Below are positions 42,244-49,470 of a stretch of 54,127 bases of DNA, one piece after another. The position numbers and the translations under genes were made by a program. This stretch comes from Akkermansiaceae bacterium UBA2367 (GTDB taxonomy: Bacteria; Verrucomicrobiota; Verrucomicrobiia; Verrucomicrobiales; DEV007): positions 14,096-68,222 of the forward strand of contig DDTJ01000003.1 of NCBI GenBank assembly GCA_002344525.1, read 5' to 3'. The notes below the pieces were generated by a model. That model saw only the letters and a program-made list of their open reading frames with translations, had not been told where the DNA came from and made no database searches. The first letter of the stretch is position 1. The number at the start of each line of letters is the position of its first letter.

Positions 42244-43229
42244 ACCTCCCCATCCGCCCGCGCCGCAACCGCAAGAACGAGGCGGTGCGCGGCCTCGTGC
42301 GCGAGACGGTCCTCCATCCCGCCGACCTCATCCAGCCCCTCTTCCTCCACGAGGCACCGCAGGACGATCCCATCGTCTCCATGCCCGGCCAGCGGCGCTG
42401 GAGCCTTGAGGGCCTCGTCGGCGAAGTCGAAGCGGCTTGGAGCGCGGGCGTCCGGGCCGTCGTCTTCTTCCCCAAGATCGAGGACGCGCTGAAAAACCCC
42501 TGCGCCGAGGAATGCCACAACCCCGACGGCCTCGTCCCCCGCGCCATCCGCGCGGTGAAGGCCGCCTGCCCCGGCATGGCCGTGATCACTGACGTCGCCC
42601 TCGACCCCTACAACTCCGACGGCCACGACGGCATCGTCGAGAGGACCTCCTCCGGCGACCTCAGAATCCTCAACGACGAAACCGTCGCCGCCCTCTGCCG
42701 CCAGGCCCTCTGCCACGCCGCCGCCGGGGCCGACATCGTCGCCCCCAGCGACATGATGGACGGGCGCGTCGGCCAGATCCGCGCCGCCCTCGACGCGAAC
42801 GGCCACGAGGAGGTCTCCATCCTCAGCTACGCCGCGAAGTACGCCTCCGCCTACTACGGCCCCTTCCGCGGAGCCCTCGACTCCGCCCCGAAGGCGGGCG
42901 ACAAGAAGACCTACCAGATGGACCCCGCGAACCGCCGTGAGGCCCTGCGCGAGGCCGAGCTCGACGTCGCCGAAGGGGCCGACATGCTCATGGTGAAGCC
43001 CGCCGGCCCCTACCTCGACATCGTCCGCGCCCTGCGCGAAGCCTTCGACCTGCCCCTCGCGGCCTATCAGGTCAGCGGCGAATACCTCATGATCAAGTCC
43101 GCCGCCAAGGACGGCTGGATCGACGAGGAGAAAGTCGTGCTGGAGTCCCTCCTCGGCATCAAGCGCGCCGGGGCCGACATGATCCTGACCTATTTCGCGA
43201 AGGAGGTCGCGGGGCGTCTCCCGTTGTAG
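42228..43229 (+). CDS. hemB: delta-aminolevulinic acid dehydratase (porphobilinogen synthase)
   Basis: A 333-residue enzyme that condenses two 5-aminolevulinate molecules to porphobilinogen for haem synthesis. Schiff-base lysines are in SYAAKYASAYYGPFR and MLMVKPAGPYLDI. The metal-binding loop reads DVALDPYNSDGHDG, with Asp and no zinc cysteines, so the magnesium-dependent type is expected. SDMMDGRVGQIR is the conserved substrate segment. Length is normal. It overlaps the end of cysS by 16 bases. Confidence 0.96.
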   Translation: MSEKLNLPIRPRRNRKNEAVRGLVRETVLHPADLIQPLFLHEAPQDDPIVSMPGQRRWSLEGLVGEVEAAWSAGVRAVVFFPKIEDALKNPCAEECHNPDGLVPRAIRAVKAACPGMAVITDVALDPYNSDGHDGIVERTSSGDLRILNDETVAALCRQALCHAAAGADIVAPSDMMDGRVGQIRAALDANGHEEVSILSYAAKYASAYYGPFRGALDSAPKAGDKKTYQMDPANRREALREAELDVAEGADMLMVKPAGPYLDIVRALREAFDLPLAAYQVSGEYLMIKSAAKDGWIDEEKVVLESLLGIKRAGADMILTYFAKEVAGRLPL

Positions 43230-43318
43230 GGGCGGGGCCGTGTAGAGAAATTCGCGAGGATACGCGGAGCGGATAGCCACAGGCCATTTTCCCAGTTCGA
43301 ACCTTGGGCGACCTTCGT

Positions 43319-43342
43319 CGAAGTTCTCACGAACTTCGCTAC
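43319..43342. repeat. GTAG-prefixed hairpin (copy E, minus orientation)
   Basis: CGAAGTTC (43319-43326), loop TCAC, GAACTTCG (43331-43338), then CTAC. On the minus strand this reads GTAG followed at once by a perfect 8-bp stem. It lies between hemB and the next plus-strand gene and belongs to the same family as the hairpins at 4855, 36652, 37384 and 44033. Confidence 0.6.
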
Positions 43343-43362
43343 GGGACTTGCCCCTTTGACCC

Positions 43363-43977
43363 ATGGAAAAGCCGAATGACGCCAAGATGGGCACCGATCC
43401 CCCGACGGCAAGACGCCGGAGACGCTGGCTGCTCGGTTTCGAGTTTCCACTGATCGAGTGCTTTCTTGGCTCGGTCCTTGTGCTGTGGGGGGCGAACCTC
43501 GCGATCAAGGCGGAGCGCGATGCCGAACGGAAACGGGAGGAATCCGCTTTGAAGACCATCATCCTGCCCGAAATCCGCTTCGAGGAGACTCCATTTCCCG
43601 AGGCCATCCGACAGCTCAACACGATGATCCATCGCGCCGATCCGGCTTTGGGCGAGGAGCTCATCGAATTCCATGCAAATCTTGGCCAACTCGACGAAAT
43701 AAAAATCACCATGACGTTCCCGGAGCTTCCGGCGGCGGAAACTCTCCGCTATACGATTACCCTCGCAATGATGCGAGATAGGGTTTTCGGACGGCGCATT
43801 GTGATCGTGCCTCTTCATCATAGTCGGGAATGGCACGACTGGCCACGAACCCCCATCGAAATCCCTTTCGACTGGGTTTCTTGGAAATTCTACGATTTCC
43901 GGGGATACGAATGGTCAAAATGGCAGACACGCTTCAGAAGGTGGCTGTCGGGAAGCCCGTCCGATCCCTTCCAGTGA
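43363..43977 (+). CDS. single-pass membrane protein with STN/secretin-like short repeat, 204 aa
   Basis: A basic N-terminus (about 15-24, TARRRRRWLL) leads into one membrane segment (about 25-49, GFEFPLIECFLGSVLVLWGA). Then comes a two-part motif: LKTIILPEIRFEETPFPEAI (about 63-82) and ITMTFPELPAAETLRYTITL. This resembles the secretin/TonB short N-terminal-type sequence often found in PVC-group proteins (LPxLxFxxxxLxEALxxL ... ITLxLxxVPLxEALRYV). The C-terminus is rich in Trp and aromatic residues. Function is unknown. It is alone between two GTAG hairpins. Confidence 0.65.
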   Translation: MEKPNDAKMGTDPPTARRRRRWLLGFEFPLIECFLGSVLVLWGANLAIKAERDAERKREESALKTIILPEIRFEETPFPEAIRQLNTMIHRADPALGEELIEFHANLGQLDEIKITMTFPELPAAETLRYTITLAMMRDRVFGRRIVIVPLHHSREWHDWPRTPIEIPFDWVSWKFYDFRGYEWSKWQTRFRRWLSGSPSDPFQ

Positions 43978-44032
43978 GGATTATTCCGATGCGAGAGGGA
44001 ATGTCGCGCACGGACGCTCTCAAACCGTTCGA

Positions 44033-44055
44033 CCGAGGTCAATGACCTCGGCTAC
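44033..44055. repeat. GTAG-prefixed hairpin (copy D, minus orientation)
   Basis: CCGAGGTC (44033-44040), loop AAT, GACCTCGG (44044-44051), then CTAC. On the minus strand this reads GTAG plus a perfect 8-bp stem. It lies about 130 bp upstream of the ECF sigma factor gene. Confidence 0.6.
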
Positions 44056-44182
44056 AGTGCATGGTCTCTCAACCCTCAACCATCCCCTCTCAACTCCCCC
44101 CCTCCCGCATCCGCGCCAGCCGCCAATCCGTCCGTAACCATCGACCGTCCCCGGACAATATCCCCGCGCAGGACGACCCCCG

Positions 44183-44725
44183 ATGACTCCCTTGAAAAGC
44201 CAGCCCTCCCCCGAGTTCGAGCGCCTCCTTGAGGCGCACCGCCCGAGGCTGCACGCCTTCCTCCTCTCCCTCACCGGGAGCGGCGCGGCCGCCGACGACC
44301 TCGTCCAGGAGACCTGCCTCGTCCTCTGGGAGAAGCGCGAGCAGTTCGACCCCTCCGGCGATTTCCGGGCTTGGGCCTTCCGCGTCGCCTTCCTCCAAGC
44401 GCAGAACCACCGCCGCCGCGTCGCCCGTCGGCAGCACCGCGAACTGCCGGGGGACGAGCTTTTCGAACGCATCGCCGACGCCGCCACCGAAGGGCACGGA
44501 CCCAGCGAGGCGGAGGAGCGCCGCCACGCCGCCCTCGTCCATTGCCTAAAAAAACTGAGCGAACCCCACCGCGACCTCCTCCTCCGCCGCTACCAGGACG
44601 GCACCAGCCTCGAACAACTCAGCCGCGAGGCCGACCTCAACCGCAACGCCATGGCGCAGAAGCTCTTCCGCATCAAGACGACGGTGGCTCGCTGCGTCCG
44701 TCGGCAGCTCGGCGAAACGGTCTGA
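44183..44725 (+). CDS. ECF-type RNA polymerase sigma factor (Rhodopirellula/Verrucomicrobium type)
   Basis: A 180-residue sigma-70 family ECF factor. Region 2 has LLEAHRPRLHAFLLSLTGSG, DDLVQETCLVLWEKREQFDP and FRAWAFRVAFLQAQNHRRR. Region 4 has LSEPHRDLLLRRYQDGTSLE then QLSREADLNRNAMAQKLFRI. The sequence is of the type often located next to PSD1/DUF1501 gene pairs. Sixteen bases downstream the next gene begins with an anti-sigma-like domain, the expected control partner. The ATG is preceded by CGCAGGACGACCCCCG. Confidence 0.9.
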   Translation: MTPLKSQPSPEFERLLEAHRPRLHAFLLSLTGSGAAADDLVQETCLVLWEKREQFDPSGDFRAWAFRVAFLQAQNHRRRVARRQHRELPGDELFERIADAATEGHGPSEAEERRHAALVHCLKKLSEPHRDLLLRRYQDGTSLEQLSREADLNRNAMAQKLFRIKTTVARCVRRQLGETV

Positions 44726-44740
44726 CTTCCCCCTTTTCCC

Positions 44741-47700
44741 ATGAACCCACACGAAAACCAGCGCGAGTTCGAGGCCATCCTTGCGGCCCTCGGCGAACGC
44801 GAGCTCACCGACTGGGAGCGCGAGCGCCTCTGGGAGCTGCTCGGCCAAGACGAAGCCCGCCTCCGCGATTTCACCGACCATTGCTTCCTCGGGGCCGATC
44901 TCGGCACCCTGATCCACGAGCAACTCGCCGCCGCTGGGATCGCCCGCCGTCCCGCCAACGTCGTCCCCCTGCCTTGGGCCGGACCCACCGCGCCGCGCCG
45001 CCGCCCCTACGCCCGTGTCGCAGGTCTCGCCGCCGCCGTTCTCGTTCCAGGCATCGCGCTCCTCTCCCTGCGTCCTGACAAGGCCACCCCGCATCCTGCT
45101 GCCGGGATTCCCCTGGCGGCGCCCGAGGAACCTGCTCCCGTACCAATCCGCCGCGCCAATCGCTCCCTCGACGATCCCAGCGACGAGGCCGTCGCCCTGA
45201 GTGGTCCTGCCGCCCTCGCCAACAGCCGCAACCCGCGCGGTGGGTTGCCCGAGGGCGCGAAGTCCGTGCCCGAGACGATCTCCTTCAACCACCACGTCCG
45301 CCCCATCCTTTCGGAGAACTGCTTCTTCTGCCACGGTCCCGACGAGAAGATGCAGAAGGCCGACCTGCGCCTCGACACTCTCGATGGGGCCACCCGCGAC
45401 CTCGGCGGCTACGCGGCCATCGTACCCGGCGACCCGGGGAAAAGCGAGGCTTGGCAGCGCATCCTCTCCGACGATCCCGACTCCGTCATGCCACCGCCCG
45501 ATTCGCACCGTGTCCTGAGCGAATCCGACCGCGAGATCCTGCGCCGCTGGATCGAGGGCGGAGCCGCCTACGACGCGCATTGGGCCTTCGTCGCGCCGGC
45601 CCGCCCCCCTGTGCCGGAGCCGAAGGACGCGGCTTGGGTGAAGAACCCCATCGACGCCTTCCTCCTCGCCCGCCTCGAACGCGAAGGTCTCGCGCCGAAC
45701 CCTCCAGCGCCGCCGCACGCCCTGTTGCGCCGCCTTTCCCTCGACCTCACCGGACTGCCGCAGACGCCCGCCGAACTCACCGCCTTCGAGACGCGCTATG
45801 GCAGCGATCCCGACACCGCCGTGATCGAAGCCGTGGACCGCCTCCTCGCCTCGCCCCACTACGGCGAACGTATGGCCCTGACTTGGCTCGACGCGGCCCG
45901 CTACGCGGACTCCAACGGCTTCCAGCAGGACGGCAACCGTCACCAGTGGCCTTGGCGCGACTGGGTCGTGCGAGCCTATCAAAACAACCTTCCCTTCGAC
46001 CGGTTCACCGTCGAGCAGATCGCCGGCGACCTCCTCCCCGAACCGACGCAGGACCAGCGCATCGCCACCGCCTTCAACCGCAACCACATGCTCAACGGCG
46101 AGGGCGGCGCCATCGCCGAGGAGCAGCGCATCAACAACGTCCTCGACCGCGTCGACACCACCGCGACCACTTGGCTCGCTCTGACGATGGCTTGCGCCCA
46201 GTGCCACTCGCACAAGTACGACCCCATCTCGCACGAGGAGTATTTCCAGTTCTTCGCCTTCTTCAACAACCTGCCCGAGAGCGGCGTGGTCGATTACCGC
46301 TCCGGCCAAGGTTGCGCTTTCGGTTCGGGCGCGACGGTGCAACTCGCCCGCCCTTGGCTGACCCTGCCTACGCCGGAGCAAGAGGCGGAGAAGAAGCACC
46401 TCGAACAGGAGATCAAAACGCTCGGCGAAACCCTCGCCACGCTGGAAACCGAGATCGCCCCGGCGCGGCAGGCTTGGGAGTCAAAATTCACCGCGAAGGA
46501 GTTGGAAGACCGCACCCGCTTCCCCGGCTCCCTCTCCACCGTCCTCCGCACCCCGCTGGAGAAGCGCAACGCCGGCCAGCAGCGCGATGTCACCGAGTTC
46601 TACCTCCGCACCGGCGACCACGGGAAGGAGGAATGGGCCAAGATCGGCCGCGAGGCCCAAGCGCAGCGCGACGCCCTCCGCCAAGTCAATGAATCCATCG
46701 TCCAGATCATGGTGATGGAGGAGAACCCGCCCGACAAAACCCGCGAGACCTTCACCCTCGTCCGCGGCGACTACCAGCAGCCCGACAAGAAGGTCACGCC
46801 CGGCACCCCCGCCTTCCTCCCGCCCCTGCCCGCCGACACGCCGCCGAACCGCCTCGCGCTCGCAAAATGGCTCGTCGATCCCGCGCACCCCCTCACCGCC
46901 CGCGTCGCGGTGAACCGGATCTGGCAGCAGTTCTTCGGCGTCGGCATCGTCAAGACTTCCGAGGACTTCGGCGTGCAGGGCGAGCTGCCCGTCCATCCCG
47001 AATTGCTCGACTGGCTCGCCGTTGAGTTCGTCGAATCGGGCTGGGACGTGAAGCACCTCGTCCGCCTCATCGTCACTAGCACCGCCTATCGGCAGGACAG
47101 CGCCTTCACCCCGGAGAAATTCGAGCGCGACCCCGACAACCGCCTCCTCGCCCGCGGCGCGCGTTCGCGCCTGCCCGCCATGCTCCTGCGCGACCAAGCC
47201 CTCGCCGTCTCCGGCCTGCTCCTCGCCTCCGTCGGTGGCGAGCCGGTCTATCCGCGCCAGCCCGAGGGGCTCTGGGAGGAGTTTTCCTTCGGCAAGATCA
47301 GCTACCCGCGCCGCGAGGAGCGGGAGCATCTCCACCGCCGCAGCCTCTACTCCTTCTTCCGCCGCACCTCCTCCCCGCCGAACCTCTTCGACAGTTCCGC
47401 CAGACAAGTCTGCACGGTGAAGCCCTCGACGACGAACACGCCGCTCCACGCCCTCGTCCTCCTCAACGACGAAACCTACGTCGAGGCCGCCCGCGCCCTC
47501 GCCCGAAGGATGTGTAAAGAAGGCGGCCCAACGCCGGAGACGAGGCTCGCCTTCGCCTTCGAACTGGCCACGGGGCGGAAGCCGGGCGAGGCGGAGCAGC
47601 GGCTCTTGGCCAATGGCTACGAGAAGAGCCTCAACGAATTCCGCAGCTATGCCGAGGACGCCACGGCCTACGCGGCGCTCCGGGACGGGGAAGGATACGA

Positions 47701-47776
47701 GCCTGTCGAGCTGGCCGCTTGCGTCCGCATGGCGCAGGTGATTTTGAATTTGGATGAGACTCTGAGCCGGCCGTAG
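44741..47776 (+). CDS. anti-sigma-like/PSCyt1-DUF1549-DUF1553 fusion (planctomycete-type cytochrome protein)
   Basis: A 1011-residue protein. Residues 1-90 are a cytoplasmic helical domain like the anti-sigma part of FecR-type regulators (FEAILAALGERELTDWERER then LWELLGQDEA). A membrane segment follows at about 93-110. The outer part has a PSCyt1 domain with haem motif CFFCH (C194, C197, H198) after FNHHVRPILSEN, and DUF1549 (about 300-530; NPIDAFLLARLE, YADSNGFQQDGNRHQWPWRD, CAQCHSHKYDP). It ends with DUF1553/PSD1 (about 690-990; RVAVNRIWQQFFGVGIVKTSEDFG, LPAMLLRDQALAVSG). The stop codon lies in a small hairpin loop (47766-47782). The enzymatic role is unknown. It is the gene after the sigma factor and before the DUF1501 gene. 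Confidence 0.88.
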   Translation: MNPHENQREFEAILAALGERELTDWERERLWELLGQDEARLRDFTDHCFLGADLGTLIHEQLAAAGIARRPANVVPLPWAGPTAPRRRPYARVAGLAAAVLVPGIALLSLRPDKATPHPAAGIPLAAPEEPAPVPIRRANRSLDDPSDEAVALSGPAALANSRNPRGGLPEGAKSVPETISFNHHVRPILSENCFFCHGPDEKMQKADLRLDTLDGATRDLGGYAAIVPGDPGKSEAWQRILSDDPDSVMPPPDSHRVLSESDREILRRWIEGGAAYDAHWAFVAPARPPVPEPKDAAWVKNPIDAFLLARLEREGLAPNPPAPPHALLRRLSLDLTGLPQTPAELTAFETRYGSDPDTAVIEAVDRLLASPHYGERMALTWLDAARYADSNGFQQDGNRHQWPWRDWVVRAYQNNLPFDRFTVEQIAGDLLPEPTQDQRIATAFNRNHMLNGEGGAIAEEQRINNVLDRVDTTATTWLALTMACAQCHSHKYDPISHEEYFQFFAFFNNLPESGVVDYRSGQGCAFGSGATVQLARPWLTLPTPEQEAEKKHLEQEIKTLGETLATLETEIAPARQAWESKFTAKELEDRTRFPGSLSTVLRTPLEKRNAGQQRDVTEFYLRTGDHGKEEWAKIGREAQAQRDALRQVNESIVQIMVMEENPPDKTRETFTLVRGDYQQPDKKVTPGTPAFLPPLPADTPPNRLALAKWLVDPAHPLTARVAVNRIWQQFFGVGIVKTSEDFGVQGELPVHPELLDWLAVEFVESGWDVKHLVRLIVTSTAYRQDSAFTPEKFERDPDNRLLARGARSRLPAMLLRDQALAVSGLLLASVGGEPVYPRQPEGLWEEFSFGKISYPRREEREHLHRRSLYSFFRRTSSPPNLFDSSARQVCTVKPSTTNTPLHALVLLNDETYVEAARALARRMCKEGGPTPETRLAFAFELATGRKPGEAEQRLLANGYEKSLNEFRSYAEDATAYAALRDGEGYEPVELAACVRMAQVILNLDETLSRP

Positions 47777-47782
47777 GCCGGC

Positions 47783-47811
47783 GTTCTTGGTTCTTTGTTC
47801 CTCGTTCTTCG
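47783..47811. repeat. GTTCTTGGTTCTTTG-type short-word array
   Basis: Degenerate tandem words GTTCTTGGTTCTTTGTTCC then TCGTTCTTCG, directly after the PSD1 gene. It is another short-word intergenic array of the kind seen at 1-45 (reverse-complement word GAAGAACG). Confidence 0.45.
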
Positions 47812-47850
47812 TTTTCCTGATATGAACGCCAACCGATTTCAATACTTCTC

Positions 47851-47937
47851 CATTGGCGGAAATTCGCGGCCATTCGCGTTCCAAATCCATTTTCTCAACG
47901 CGAATTTTCGCAAATGGCCGCGAATGACCACGAATGG
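47851..47937. repeat. short-word inverted-arm element (copy 8)
   Basis: The left arm 47851-47882 (CATTGGCGGAAATTCGCGG and following) faces the right arm 47897-47937 (AACGCGAATTTTCGCAAATG and following, ending ACCACGAATGG). It lies inside a 57-residue frame (47822-47995) that overlaps the DUF1501 start by four bases. Confidence 0.6.
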
Positions 47938-47991
47938 AAGAAGGTTTCCGCAACACTCTCGTGAACACGTCATCGACGCTCTTTTCCTGAC

Positions 47992-49461
47992 ATGAACACC
48001 CCTTTCGACCACTCCCTCCACCACCACGCCGAGCGGCTCCGCCAAACCCGGCGCCAATTCTTCGGGCGCACCGCCACCGGAGTCGGCACCGCAGCCCTCG
48101 CCTCGCTTCTCGGCAAGGACGCCCTCGCCGCCGCCGGAACCACACCGCCCGCCTTCCCCAACCACACCGCCAAGGCCAAGCGCGTCATCTACCTGATGCA
48201 GACCGGCGGTCCCTCGCACCTCGACCTTTTCGACTACAAGCCCGGCATGTACGGCCGCCACGGCGAGAACATCCCCGACTCCGTCCGCGCCGGAGTGCGT
48301 CTCAGCACGATGACGGGCGGCTACAAGGAATACCCCGTGCTTTCCCCGCTGAAACCCTTCCGACAGCACCCCGGCTCGGGCATGTGGCTCTCCGACCTCG
48401 TCTCCCACACCCGCGACATCTCCGACAAGATCTGCCTGATCAACTCGATGAACACCGAGGCGGTGAACCACGCCCCCGCCGTCACCTTCTTCCTTACCGG
48501 GCACCAGCTCCCCGGACGCCCCAGCATGGGCGCATGGATGAGCTACGGCCTCGGCTCCGCGAGCGAGGACCTGCCCTCCTTCGTCGTCATGCTCTCGCGC
48601 GACCGGGAGAACTCCTGCGGCCAGCTTTTCTATGACTACTACTGGGGCAGCGGCTTCATCCCCGGCAAATACCAGGGCGTCAAATTCCGCAGCGAGGGCG
48701 ACCCCGTGCTCTTCCTCTCCGATCCCAAAGGCCTTTCCCGCGACATGAAGAAGGGCCTCATCGACGACATCGCCGCGCTCAACCGCGAGCACCACGAGGC
48801 CGTCGGCGATCCCGAGATCCAGACCCGCATCTCCCAGTACGAGATGGCCTACCGCATGCAGACGAGCGTGCCCGAGCTGACCGACCTCAGCGACGAGCCG
48901 CAGCACATCCTCGACCTTTACGGACCCGACGTGCTCCGCCCCGGCTCCTTCGCGCGGAACTGCCTCCTCGCCCGCCGCCTCGCCGAGCGCGGAGTGCAGT
49001 TCATCCAACTCATGCACGCCGGATGGGACCAGCACAACAACATCCCCACCCAGCTCGAAGTGCAATGCCGCGACACCGACCAGCCCAGCGCCGGACTCGT
49101 CCGTGACCTCGAACAGCGGGGGCTGCTGGAGGACACCCTCGTGATCTGGGGTGGCGAATTCGGCCGTACCCCCTTCGGCCAAGGCGACATCAAGAATCCC
49201 AAGGCCCACGGACGTGACCACCACGGCGCCGCCTTCTCCCTCTGGATGGCCGGAGGCGGCGTGAAAGGCGGCGTCCAATACGGCAAGACCGACGACTACG
49301 CCTACAACATCGTCGAGGGCAAGGTCCACGTGCACGACTTCCAAGCGACCGTGATGCACTTGCTGGGCATCGACCACGAGCGCCTCACCTACCGCTTCCA
49401 AGGCCGCCGCTTCCGCCTCACCGACGTGCATGGCCACGTCGTGAAGGAGCTGCTCGTCTGA
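47992..49461 (+). CDS. DUF1501 domain-containing protein, Tat-exported
   Basis: A 489-residue protein of the alkaline-phosphatase/sulfatase-like DUF1501 family. The N-terminus has a twin-arginine signal (RQTRRQFFGRTATGVGTAAL) ahead of a hydrophobic stretch, indicating export in folded form. The core includes RVIYLMQTGGPSHLDLFDYK, NAPAV-type MNTEAVNHAPAVTFFLTGHQ, LDLYG and DTLVIWGGEFGRTPFGQG, then GRDHHGAAFSLWMAGGGVKGG. It is regularly paired with DUF1553 proteins in PVC bacteria, and the pair is thought to act together in the periplasm on an unknown substrate. The ATG follows CGCTCTTTTCCTGAC. Confidence 0.92.
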   Translation: MNTPFDHSLHHHAERLRQTRRQFFGRTATGVGTAALASLLGKDALAAAGTTPPAFPNHTAKAKRVIYLMQTGGPSHLDLFDYKPGMYGRHGENIPDSVRAGVRLSTMTGGYKEYPVLSPLKPFRQHPGSGMWLSDLVSHTRDISDKICLINSMNTEAVNHAPAVTFFLTGHQLPGRPSMGAWMSYGLGSASEDLPSFVVMLSRDRENSCGQLFYDYYWGSGFIPGKYQGVKFRSEGDPVLFLSDPKGLSRDMKKGLIDDIAALNREHHEAVGDPEIQTRISQYEMAYRMQTSVPELTDLSDEPQHILDLYGPDVLRPGSFARNCLLARRLAERGVQFIQLMHAGWDQHNNIPTQLEVQCRDTDQPSAGLVRDLEQRGLLEDTLVIWGGEFGRTPFGQGDIKNPKAHGRDHHGAAFSLWMAGGGVKGGVQYGKTDDYAYNIVEGKVHVHDFQATVMHLLGIDHERLTYRFQGRRFRLTDVHGHVVKELLV

Positions 49462-49470
49462 GACCGGATC

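Noticed and set aside
44546..46399. 617-residue minus-strand frame within the PSD1 gene
   Set aside because: Antisense low-complexity shadow. The plus frame has the haem and DUF1549 motifs.
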